Assembly (NCBI GenBank): GCA_036655915.1
Contig: JAVVPE010000049.1
Coordinates: forward strand, 1-11,843
DNA length: 11,843 bases
Source of the DNA: JAVWGW01 sp036655915
Lineage (GTDB): Bacteria > Actinomycetota > Coriobacteriia > Coriobacteriales > Eggerthellaceae
Direction of reading: 5' to 3'
The notes beneath the pieces were generated by a model that was given only the letters and a program-made list of their open reading frames with translations, searched no databases and was not told where the DNA came from. Both the position numbers and the translations under genes were made by a program. Below, in pieces: positions 4,558 to 11,449 of the stretch. Numbering within the stretch: position 1 is the stretch's first letter; every line of letters starts with the position of its first letter.

Positions 4558-6951
4558 ATGTCTATCGATATCGATTCTTTGAACGACTCGCAACGTGAAG
4601 CCGTGTTGTGCACCGAAGGCCCGCTTTTGGTGCTTGCCGGTGCGGGGTCGGGGAAAACCCGCGTGCTCACCTATCGCATTGCGCGCCTGATCGATGATTT
4701 GGGTGTGGCACCTTGGGAAATCCTTGCTATCACCTTCACGAATAAAGCTGCCGCTGAAATGCGCGAACGCTTGGGCGCGCTTGTGGGGGCATCTTCGCGC
4801 GGCATGTGGGTTTCAACCTTTCACAGCATGTGTGTGCGCATGCTGCGCGCCGATGCCGAGCGCTTGGGCTTCACGAAAAACTTCACCATTTATGACGATG
4901 ACGATTCCAAGCGCCTGGTAAAAGAAATCATGGCCGAATTTGACATCGACCCCAAACGCTGGCCGGTGCCCACATTGCGCGGCCGCATTTCCACAGCCAA
5001 AAACGAGCTGCTTGCTCCGGGCAACTTCGAGGCGCAGGCCACCGATCCGGTGGGCAAAGTGGCGGCGCGTATCTATACACGGCTGCAAGAACGCCTGAAG
5101 GCCGCCAACGCCTTCGACTTCGATGACCTGCTGTTTTACGCCTATCTTCTGCTGAAAAACCATCCCGATGTGCTGGAAGCCTATCAAAATCGCTTCCGCT
5201 ATCTTATGGTGGACGAATACCAAGACACCAACCACGCCCAATACACGATCACGGGGCTGCTGGCTGCCAAGCACAAAAATATCATGGTCGTGGGTGACGA
5301 TGACCAGAGTATCTATTCGTGGCGCGGTGCCGACATTCGCAACATTCTTGAATTTGAAAGCGATTATCCGCAGGCGCAGGTGGTCAAGCTTGAACAAAAC
5401 TATCGCAGCTGCGGCAACATTTTGGCGGCGGCCAATGCGGTTATCACCAACAATCAGCATCGCAAGGCCAAAAAATTGTTCACGGATTCAGAGGCGGGCG
5501 CTCAAATTTCGGTGTATATGGCCAACGATGAACGCGATGAAGGGCGCTGGATCGCGGGCGAAATCGAGCGTCAACGCGAAGGCGGGATGCTCTATGACCA
5601 GATGGCCATTTTTTATCGCACGAACGCGCAAAGCCGCATGTTGGAAGATATGTTGCTGCGCGCCGGCGTTCCCTACAAAATCGTGGGAGGCACACGCTTT
5701 TTTGCGCGCAGTGAAATCCGCGACGTCATGGCCTATTTGACGCTGGTAGTAAACCCTGCCGACGACATTGCGGCCAAGCGCGTCATCAACCTGCCGCGGC
5801 GGGGTATCGGTAAATCGACCATCGAAAAGCTGGAACAACAGGCGCGCGGCGAAGGCTTGACCTTTTTGCAAGCCGCTGAACTGGCCATTGCCGATGAAGG
5901 CTTTCGTCCTGCGACGCGCAAGGCCATCGCTGAATTTGTCGAACTGATAAAGGAGGCGGGCAGCTACGGCGGCGATTTGCGCCGCGTGATTGAAGCCATC
6001 ATTCACAAAAGCGCACTCATACAGGCTCTTGAAGCGGAAAATACCGACGAAGCGCGTGGCCGTGTTGAAAACATCAAGGAACTTTTGGGCGTTGTCGATG
6101 AATACACACAAACACACGACGAACAAGATGCCCAGTATGCCGCCCCCGATGCCAACGAAGTTACCCCCAGCAGCGCTACCACCGCGCAGGCGGCCCTGCC
6201 CGAAGACGGCTTGTTTGGCCAGGTGGCCGCGCCCGAGCCCCCCGTGCGCGAACTGTTTGCCGATTCGCTCGCTGATTTTATCGAATGGGTCACACTGCGC
6301 ACCGATCTTGATTCGGTCGACGAAGGGGGTGCCGCCGTCACCATGATGACGGTGCACTCGTCTAAGGGTTTGGAATTCGATTGCGTGTTTGTGGCAGGCA
6401 TGGAAGAAAGCCTGTTTCCCCACACCAATTCAACAAGCGATGCGGCGGGCGTAGAAGAAGAGCGCCGCCTTGCCTATGTGGCCATAACGCGTGCTCGCAA
6501 GCGCCTCTATCTAACCTGCGCCACAACGCGTCAGATTTTTGGCCAGACTTCGGCCAACCCCACCTCGCGCTTCATCACCGAAATTCCTTCCCACCTGCGC
6601 CAGACCACCGGCTTGGGCAGCGCGGGCTTTTCGGGTACGGGATGGGAAAAGCGCGGCAGCCGCAAAGGAATCGCGGGGTCGGGCACCGAAGCGGGCGGCG
6701 GGCGCGTTTTCGGCACGTCGAGCGCCTCGGGTGGCACCAGCCGCAGCTTCGAGCCCATCACGCGCCCTGAAGTGGGGAAGAAGGCGGCTGCAACCATGAC
6801 CTTTGCTGTGGGCGATGTGGTCGATCATAAGATATTTGGCCGCGGCAACGTGAAGGCGATTGACGGCGATACCCTCCACATCCATTTTGCCAAAAGCGGC
6901 CAGACGAAAAAGCTGCTGAAAGATTACGCCCCGATCGTGAAGCTTAACTGA
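4558..6951 (+). CDS. pcrA: ATP-dependent DNA helicase PcrA/UvrD
   Basis: It is a superfamily 1A 3'-to-5' helicase acting in nucleotide excision repair, plasmid rolling-circle replication and removal of recombinase filaments. Motifs run in order: LNDSQREAV (Q motif), LAGAGSGKT (Walker A, to residue 34), ITFTNKAAAEM (58-68), VSTFHS (85-90), DEYQD (Walker B, 219-223), GDDDQSIYSWRG (246-257), QNYRS, VHSSKGLEFD (599-608) and ERRLAYVAITRARKRL (635-650). The C-terminal 50 residues (about 749-797) form the RNA-polymerase-binding Tudor-like domain (GDVVDHKIFGRG). At 797 residues it exceeds the common 720-740. The surplus lies in an acidic, Ala/Pro-rich linker near 517-562 and a Gly/Ser/Arg-rich linker near 685-740. 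AAGGAAG (4541-4547) is about 10 bases before the ATG. It is the last gene of its cluster and converges on sdaA with 4 bp between stops. Confidence 0.97.
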   Translation: MSIDIDSLNDSQREAVLCTEGPLLVLAGAGSGKTRVLTYRIARLIDDLGVAPWEILAITFTNKAAAEMRERLGALVGASSRGMWVSTFHSMCVRMLRADAERLGFTKNFTIYDDDDSKRLVKEIMAEFDIDPKRWPVPTLRGRISTAKNELLAPGNFEAQATDPVGKVAARIYTRLQERLKAANAFDFDDLLFYAYLLLKNHPDVLEAYQNRFRYLMVDEYQDTNHAQYTITGLLAAKHKNIMVVGDDDQSIYSWRGADIRNILEFESDYPQAQVVKLEQNYRSCGNILAAANAVITNNQHRKAKKLFTDSEAGAQISVYMANDERDEGRWIAGEIERQREGGMLYDQMAIFYRTNAQSRMLEDMLLRAGVPYKIVGGTRFFARSEIRDVMAYLTLVVNPADDIAAKRVINLPRRGIGKSTIEKLEQQARGEGLTFLQAAELAIADEGFRPATRKAIAEFVELIKEAGSYGGDLRRVIEAIIHKSALIQALEAENTDEARGRVENIKELLGVVDEYTQTHDEQDAQYAAPDANEVTPSSATTAQAALPEDGLFGQVAAPEPPVRELFADSLADFIEWVTLRTDLDSVDEGGAAVTMMTVHSSKGLEFDCVFVAGMEESLFPHTNSTSDAAGVEEERRLAYVAITRARKRLYLTCATTRQIFGQTSANPTSRFITEIPSHLRQTTGLGSAGFSGTGWEKRGSRKGIAGSGTEAGGGRVFGTSSASGGTSRSFEPITRPEVGKKAAATMTFAVGDVVDHKIFGRGNVKAIDGDTLHIHFAKSGQTKKLLKDYAPIVKLN

Positions 6952-6955
6952 CGAA

Positions 6956-8635
6956 TCACAAGCGGCAGCTTTTGCAGAAATCGCAGGCCGCAGGCGTGGC
7001 AGCCATGCCGCCCAAAGCTGTTTCGCGCAGCTCGAAGGGTAGCGCCCGGCCCACCGCATACAGGGCGGCAACCGTCTGGTCGAAATCGACCAGGTTTGCC
7101 ACGCCCGCCAGCGCAACCTGCGCGCTTACCAGCGCCGTTGCGGCGCCTGAGGCGTTGCGTTGCTGGCAAGGGGCTTCAACCAGGCCGGCGATGGGGTCAC
7201 ACACCAGCCCCAACATGTTGGCGATTGCGTTGCTGGCCGCAGCCAAGCACTGCGCGGGTGTTCCCCCTGCAAGTTCGGTGGCGGCGCTTGCCGCCATGGC
7301 CGCCGCCGCGCCAATTTCTGCCTGACACCCGCCTTCGGCGCCCGACACCGTTGCGTTGCGGGCAATCAAGTAGCCGGTGGCCGCAGCGTTTAACAAGGCC
7401 GCCCCCAGCGCTTCATCGTCAAAGCCGTATTCTTCCTGCAGCGAAAACAGCACTGCGGGAATCACGCCGGAAGATCCGGCGGTGGGGGCGGCAACGATGC
7501 GCCCCATCGAAGCGTTTGTTTCAAGCACGGCCAGGGCATAGATGGTGGCGCGCGCAAGTTGCCCGCCGCACACCGTGCGTCCCTGCGCCGCCGCATCGGC
7601 TAAGCGTTGCGCTTCGCCGCCGATAAGCCCGCCCATGGAACGCTGCGGGTGGGCAACAGGCTCGCGCGTAGCCGCGCGCATCACGGCCAGCACGCGGCGC
7701 AGATAGTCGTCGGTGTCGGCCGCTTCACCCCGGCTTGCCAGCCGCGCGCCTTCCCGGTGGTAAAAAAGCGCCGAAATCGTGCACTCGTATTTCTGGCAAA
7801 GTTCAAGCAGCTGGGCACCACTTTCAAAATCCCGTGCCTCAAAAGCTTCCTGGGCCGCTTCTTCCGTAGGGAAAATCGCTCCTGCGCCCGCCGCTCCTTC
7901 GATCGTGCCCGCCACTTCTGCGCTCGCCGCGCCGTCGCACCCGCCCAGCGCGCTTACTCGCGATCCTTCCGCGGCAATAATGCGCACTTCGGTGATGGCG
8001 GGGCTGCGCTGTATAGCCACTTTCAGCGCTTCCCCAATTGCCTCGTCGGTTTCCATGACGGTGTAGGCAACGGCACCTCGCCGTTCGCGATACATGCGCG
8101 CCGTGGCAATGTTCACGTCAAAATCCCTGATGCAGCCGGCAATATGGGCAAGTACGCCCTTTTCGTCCGTCTGCTTGATAACGATGGAATTGTGTTCGCC
8201 GGTGATGGATACATCCACCCCGTTGATGCGGTCGATAACCGCCGCGCCCCCGCCAACACTGATGCCGCGCACGTCGAGGGTCGCGCCCCTCTCGTCGGTG
8301 ATTTCCATTTCAACGGTGTTGGGGTGGTCGCTGGAAACCCCTGGTAGCGGCTCAAACTTAAACTCCAGCTGGGCTGCGCGCGCCAACTCGAAGGAATCGC
8401 GGATGCGCAAATCGTCGGTGGCCAACCCCAGCATGCCGCCGACAAGAGCCTTGTCGGTGCCGTGTCCGGTGTAGGTATGGGCAAACGATCCGTACAGCTT
8501 AAACACCACCGTGCGCGGGGCTCCGGCACACAGCGTGCGTGCCATGGCGGCAATGCGCAACGCGCCGGCAGTGTGTGAACTTGAGGGGCCGATCATAATC
8601 GGTCCGATGATGTCGCGCAAGCCCGCTGCTTCCAT
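6956..8635 (-). CDS. sdaA: L-serine dehydratase, iron-sulfur dependent, one-chain with ACT domain
   Basis: It deaminates L-serine to pyruvate and ammonia with a [4Fe-4S] cluster, in the cytoplasm. The beta domain comes first (about 5-140, with GPSSSHTAG at 17-24). An ACT domain follows (about 150-220: SIVIKQTDEKGVLAHIAGCI). The catalytic alpha domain is at about 270-559, with AAPTAGSSGVIPA, SGAEGGCQAE (Cys437), GLVCDP (Cys479) and EAPCQQRN (Cys490). The Cys spacings of 42 and 11 equal those I recall for the cluster ligands of the Legionella enzyme (343, 385, 396). The tail CDFCKSCRL supplies Cys551, 554 or 557 for the C-terminal ligand. In Bacillus the alpha chain and the ACT-bearing beta chain are separate; here they are fused (559 residues). 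The ATG at 8635 is chosen because TAGGAGG lies 4 bases before it; an ATG at 8668 would add 11 residues without a ribosome site. Confidence 0.95.
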   Translation of the reverse strand: MEAAGLRDIIGPIMIGPSSSHTAGALRIAAMARTLCAGAPRTVVFKLYGSFAHTYTGHGTDKALVGGMLGLATDDLRIRDSFELARAAQLEFKFEPLPGVSSDHPNTVEMEITDERGATLDVRGISVGGGAAVIDRINGVDVSITGEHNSIVIKQTDEKGVLAHIAGCIRDFDVNIATARMYRERRGAVAYTVMETDEAIGEALKVAIQRSPAITEVRIIAAEGSRVSALGGCDGAASAEVAGTIEGAAGAGAIFPTEEAAQEAFEARDFESGAQLLELCQKYECTISALFYHREGARLASRGEAADTDDYLRRVLAVMRAATREPVAHPQRSMGGLIGGEAQRLADAAAQGRTVCGGQLARATIYALAVLETNASMGRIVAAPTAGSSGVIPAVLFSLQEEYGFDDEALGAALLNAAATGYLIARNATVSGAEGGCQAEIGAAAAMAASAATELAGGTPAQCLAAASNAIANMLGLVCDPIAGLVEAPCQQRNASGAATALVSAQVALAGVANLVDFDQTVAALYAVGRALPFELRETALGGMAATPAACDFCKSCRL

Positions 8636-8709
8636 GGTGCCTCCTACGCTCGAAATTTGTATGCGCACATCCTACTCGAAAAGTGTGCTGACATGCAGAC
8701 ATTATGCTG

Positions 8710-8719
8710 ATGCGCGCAT
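8710..8719. promoter_or_regulatory. palindrome ATGCGCGCAT in the sdaA-ppaC divergent region
   Basis: This perfect 10-bp palindrome lies mid-way between the two divergent starts, upstream of candidate -10 boxes for both genes. It could be an operator shared by sdaA and ppaC, but may be chance in GC-rich DNA. On the minus strand the box CATAAT nearby could serve sdaA; its -35 is unclear. Confidence 0.2.
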
Positions 8720-8747
8720 TCGACCAAGCAACCGGCGCCCCGCACGC

Positions 8748-8798
8748 TACAATACGGATGAAAAAACACGTGATGCGCAAAGAGGGTCGTGTTACTAT
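8748..8798 (+). promoter_or_regulatory. candidate promoter region of ppaC
   Basis: Two -10-like boxes are visible upstream of ppaC: TACAAT (8748-8753), and TACTAT (8793-8798) preceded by TG one base away (TGTTACTAT), an extended -10. The second would start transcription near 8805 and leave a leader of about 45 bases. Neither has a good -35. Confidence 0.35.
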
Positions 8799-8849
8799 GC
8801 GCCCATTCGCGTGAGCAAGGCACAAGAAAACGTAAAAGGAGTTGCGCTA

Positions 8850-9803
8850 ATGGCTGAACCTATCTTCGTCGTCGGGCACAAAAATCCGGACAATGATTCC
8901 ATCGCGTCGGCCGTGGCCTACGCCTACCTCAAAAATGCCCTTAATCGTCGCGCCATCGAAGAAGGCAAGCAGGTTGAAGAAGTTGTCTATCTGCCCGTAT
9001 GCTTGGGTCCTGTGCCGGCCGAAAGCGCTTGGGTGCTTGCGGAAAACGGCTTTGAAACACCCGCGCTCATCCAAAGCGTGCAGCCCGGCCAAAAGCTTGT
9101 GCTTGTCGATCACAACGAAGCGCAGCAGGCGGTCGATGGCCTGGAGGAAGCCGATTTGCTGACCATCATCGATCACCATCGCATCGGCAGCATCACCACG
9201 AACAATCCCATCGAATTCATCAACTTGCCCTGGGGCTCGACAGCCACCATCATCACGGTGCTCTTTCGCCAGCTTGATGTGCCTATCTGCAAGGAAATCG
9301 GCTGCGTGTTGCTCTCGGCCATCCTCACCGATACGGTCATCACGAAGTCTCCTACCACCACAGATGTCGATCGTGAACAGATTGCCTATTTAAGCGCGCG
9401 CATCGGCGTCGATGCAACCGAATACGGCCTGCGCCTGTTTTCCTGCCGCAGCAGCGAAGATGAAATGGCCATCGAAGAACTGGTCTGCGCCGATTCCAAA
9501 GAATTCAAGGTGGGCACTTCCACGGTGCTTATCGCCCAGCGCGAAACGGTGAACTTAAAAGGCGTTATGGCGCGCGAGGAAGAAATGCGTGCTCACCTGC
9601 GCACCCTTATAGAAGCCAATGGCTACGAATTCGCCTTGTTGCTTGTCACTGACATCATCGCTGAAGGCAGCCAATTTTTGGTGGAAGGCGACTCCTCAAT
9701 GGTCCAGCGCGTCTTCAACATCACCTGCCAGCCGGGCGGCACCTGGATGCCCGGCGTTTTAAGCCGGAAGAAGCAGGTTGCAGCCCCGCTTTTGGGCGCT
9801 TAA
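8850..9803 (+). CDS. ppaC: manganese-dependent inorganic pyrophosphatase (family II)
   Basis: It hydrolyses pyrophosphate to phosphate in the cytoplasm, pulling biosynthetic reactions such as those of GuaA forward. It belongs to the DHH superfamily. Metal ligands match Bacillus subtilis PpaC: His10, Asp14 and Asp16 in GHKNPDND, Asp87 in VDHNE, the DHH triad (108-110) and Asp161 in ILTDT. The C-terminal DHHA2 domain carries SRKKQ (305-309), whose Arg and Lys bind substrate. Its 317 residues are the normal short form, without the regulatory CBS-DRTGG insertion. An open frame extends upstream to 8511, but the ATG at 8850 has AAGGAG 8 bases before it, and the family motif begins at residue 9, as it should. 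The membrane protein gene follows 19 bp later, so the two are probably co-transcribed. Confidence 0.97.
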   Translation: MAEPIFVVGHKNPDNDSIASAVAYAYLKNALNRRAIEEGKQVEEVVYLPVCLGPVPAESAWVLAENGFETPALIQSVQPGQKLVLVDHNEAQQAVDGLEEADLLTIIDHHRIGSITTNNPIEFINLPWGSTATIITVLFRQLDVPICKEIGCVLLSAILTDTVITKSPTTTDVDREQIAYLSARIGVDATEYGLRLFSCRSSEDEMAIEELVCADSKEFKVGTSTVLIAQRETVNLKGVMAREEEMRAHLRTLIEANGYEFALLLVTDIIAEGSQFLVEGDSSMVQRVFNITCQPGGTWMPGVLSRKKQVAAPLLGA

Positions 9804-9822
9804 ATAAGGAGGGGCAAACGAA

Positions 9823-10194
9823 ATGGCGGCACTTTTAGAGGCAGTAATGCTTACCTGTTTTGGCCTATCCTGGCCGATCAACGCCTATAAAAGCTACAAG
9901 TCGGGCACGGCTGCCGGTTCAAGCTGGCAGTTTTTAGCCCTGATTACCTTTGGCTACTTCGCGGGCATCGCGGCGAAGTTTGTGGGAAATTCCATCAACT
10001 GGGTAATCATCGTCTACGTTGTCAACTTGGCCTGCCTCGCCGTGAACTGGGCGGTGTATTTCCGCAATCGCAAGCTCGATGCCGCAGCCGAACTGATTGC
10101 CGCCTCAGAAGAACTCAAGCAAAAGTCGGCCGCCCGCTCCCGCGCAGTGCGTGCCGCCGAAGAAGGCTACATCGAAGGCGTAAACGCCAAATAG
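9823..10194 (+). CDS. PQ-loop / SemiSWEET-like small membrane protein
   Basis: The 123-residue product has three probable membrane helices (about 5-22, 35-54 and 58-80) and a soluble helical, Glu/Lys/Arg-rich tail (about 85-123). The segment CFGLSWPINAYKSYKSGTAA is typical of the PQ-loop repeat (Pro followed by a Lys-Ser-x-Ser/Thr-x-Gly stretch), with Pro-Ile (18-19) in place of Pro-Gln. An Asn-rich third helix (VYVVNLACLAVNW) fits too. One three-helix unit is the size of a SemiSWEET, which works as a dimer. Similar proteins beginning with CFG-SWP are common in anaerobic Firmicutes and are usually annotated hypothetical. The substrate is unknown; SemiSWEETs that have been studied carry sugars. 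AAGGAGG (9806-9812) precedes the ATG by 10 bases. The gene lies 19 bp after ppaC, with no obvious functional link. The three-helix fold is fairly safe, transport activity is not. Confidence 0.8.
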   Translation: MAALLEAVMLTCFGLSWPINAYKSYKSGTAAGSSWQFLALITFGYFAGIAAKFVGNSINWVIIVYVVNLACLAVNWAVYFRNRKLDAAAELIAASEELKQKSAARSRAVRAAEEGYIEGVNAK

Positions 10195-10328
10195 CCCACC
10201 ATTTCCCCCACGCCCTCATTTCCCAAAAAAATCGAGAAAGTTGCTAGGGCGCAGCGTTGGGGGCTAAATACGCCTTCCACCTGCGCTAATCAATTGTGAA
10301 GTAATAGACACTCCCGGATGCGTGGCGT

Positions 10329-10357
10329 TTGACAGGTTTTTCCGCCGCTGGTAGAGT
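10329..10357 (+). promoter_or_regulatory. str operon promoter
   Basis: A perfect -35 TTGACA (10329-10334) is followed after exactly 17 bp by TAGAGT (10352-10357), which keeps the key T, A and T of the -10. Transcription should start near 10364, giving a leader of about 126 bases before rpsL. In the rest of the 295-bp spacer (10195-10328) I see no gene and only weak inverted repeats (for example CGCCCT at 10211-10216 with AGGGCG at 10246-10251), so a terminator for the upstream pair is not clear. Confidence 0.75.
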
Positions 10358-10363
10358 ACTCCA

Positions 10364-10489
10364 ACGCACCTCAGAAAGGGGTGCGCGTTTCGCGTGCGTA
10401 ACAGCTGAACGCACACGAAGAACAGCACGGTTCGCTTTCAAAAGGCGCAAGCCCAAGAGGCGACAAGAGAAGAAGGATAGGAGAAAGAC
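10364..10489 (+). promoter_or_regulatory. structured str operon leader
   Basis: At the predicted 5' end CGCACCTC (10365-10372) can pair with GGGGTGCG (10378-10385) over the loop AGAAA, giving 8 bp with one G-U. A second stem joins GTGCGT (10394-10399) and ACGCAC (10409-10414). The arms share sequence, so alternative pairing is possible, as in attenuators. The remainder is purine-rich and ends in the rpsL ribosome site. Regulation by the leader is inferred. Confidence 0.4.
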
Positions 10490-10864
10490 TTGCCTACAAT
10501 CAATCAGTTGGTCCGCAAGGGCCGCAAACAGTCGGTTGACAAGAAAAAGACACCGGCACTGAAGGGCAACCCGCAGAAGCGTGGCGTATGCACCCGTGTG
10601 TACACCACCACCCCGAAGAAACCGAACTCCGCGTTGCGCAAGGTGTGCCGCGTCCGTTTGGTCAATGGCATGGAAGTGACCGCCTATATCCCGGGCATCG
10701 GCCACAACCTGCAAGAGCATTCCATGGTGCTTATCCGTGGCGGTCGTGTTAAGGACCTCCCCGGTGTTCGCTACAAGGTTATTCGCGCTGCGCTCGACTG
10801 CGCTGCCGTGGATAATCGCGCCCAGGCTCGCAGCCGTTACGGTGCAAAAAAGCCTAAGAAATAA
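10490..10864 (+). CDS. rpsL: 30S ribosomal protein S12
   Basis: S12 sits at the interface of the small subunit near the decoding centre and affects accuracy. The 124-residue sequence is typical: PTINQLVRKGR at the start, VYTTTPKKPNSALRKVCRVRL in the middle, GGRVKDLPGVRY, and the tail RYGAKKPKK. The streptomycin-relevant positions carry the usual wild-type lysines (Lys43 and Lys88), so no resistance change is seen. The start is TTG, supported by AGGAG (10479-10483) 6 bases upstream and by the conserved N-terminus beginning right there. A TTG start is unusual for a highly expressed ribosomal gene and may limit its output. It is the first gene of the str operon. Confidence 0.98.
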   Translation: MPTINQLVRKGRKQSVDKKKTPALKGNPQKRGVCTRVYTTTPKKPNSALRKVCRVRLVNGMEVTAYIPGIGHNLQEHSMVLIRGGRVKDLPGVRYKVIRAALDCAAVDNRAQARSRYGAKKPKK

Positions 10865-10958
10865 GTATGAGTAAGTCGCACGGGTAAAGCGGTGGCGTAA
10901 ACCATCGCAGCCTAATGGGTAAACACCTCGAAGTGCGCACAATGTTAAGGAGAAAGAT
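10865..10958 (+). promoter_or_regulatory. S12-S7 intergenic region, possible S7 regulatory site
   Basis: The 94-base spacer is about the length of the E. coli one, where S7 binds to repress its own operon. Visible structure: GCGGTGG (10889-10895) pairs with CCATCGC (10902-10908) with one G-U, over a 6-base loop; outside it CGCAC (10877-10881) can pair with GTGCG (10933-10937), closing a larger domain just before the rpsG ribosome site. S7 control here is inferred by analogy. Confidence 0.4.
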
Positions 10959-11429
10959 ATGCCGCGTCGTGCAGCAGCAGTCCGCCGTGAAGTAGCGCCG
11001 GACGCAACGTATAACAATCGTTTGGTCACACAGCTGATCAACAAAGTTTTGCTCGATGGTAAAAAGTCCGTCGCCGAAGGTATCGTCTATGGTGCTTTCG
11101 ACATCGTGGCCGCCAAAACCGAGCAAGATGCCCTGACCATCTTCAAGAAGGCCATGGACAACGTACGCCCCACGCTTGAAGTTAAACCCAAGCGCGTTGG
11201 TGGTGCCACCTATCAGGTGCCGATGGAAGTTAGCTCTCGTCGTGCCACCACCCTTGCTATCCGCTGGATGGTCGATTATTCCCGCGGTCGCAAAGAACAC
11301 ACCATGAAAGAACGCCTCGCAGGTGAAATCATGGATGCCGCCGAAAACACCGGCGCTTCCGTGAAAAAGCGTGAGGATCTTTACAAGATGGCCGAATCCA
11401 ATCGTGCGTTCTCGCACTATCGCTGGTAA
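10959..11429 (+). CDS. rpsG: 30S ribosomal protein S7
   Basis: S7 is a primary 16S rRNA binding protein that nucleates assembly of the small-subunit head and contacts E-site tRNA. The product is 156 residues, the normal length. Family features include MPRRAAAVRREVAPD at the start, the helix pattern LVTQLINKVLLDGKKS, VKPKRVGGATYQVP (the beta ribbon), and RRATTLAIRWMVDYSR. It ends in the typical SHYRW. AAGGAG (10947-10952) precedes the ATG by 6 bases. It lies between rpsL and fusA as in almost all bacterial str operons. Confidence 0.98.
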   Translation: MPRRAAAVRREVAPDATYNNRLVTQLINKVLLDGKKSVAEGIVYGAFDIVAAKTEQDALTIFKKAMDNVRPTLEVKPKRVGGATYQVPMEVSSRRATTLAIRWMVDYSRGRKEHTMKERLAGEIMDAAENTGASVKKREDLYKMAESNRAFSHYRW

Positions 11430-11449
11430 GCGGGGGGTGGTTATAACAT

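Noticed and set aside
5488..6423. 311-residue minus-strand open frame inside pcrA
   Set aside because: It lies wholly opposite a helicase gene with full motifs, and the product has no recognisable domain or ribosome site.
7607..8347. 246-residue plus-strand open frame inside sdaA
   Set aside because: Antisense shadow of the serine dehydratase; Arg/His/Phe-rich product without family features.
8758..8814. 18-codon small frame (MKKHVMRKEGR...) upstream of ppaC
   Set aside because: No ribosome site, and the TACAAT box is only 4 bases before its ATG, too close for leaderless start. Its composition does not suggest a leader peptide.
8511..8849. 113-residue N-terminal extension of the pyrophosphatase
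   Set aside because: The frame is open but overlaps sdaA on the other strand; the ATG at 8850 has a proper ribosome site and begins the family's conserved N-terminus.
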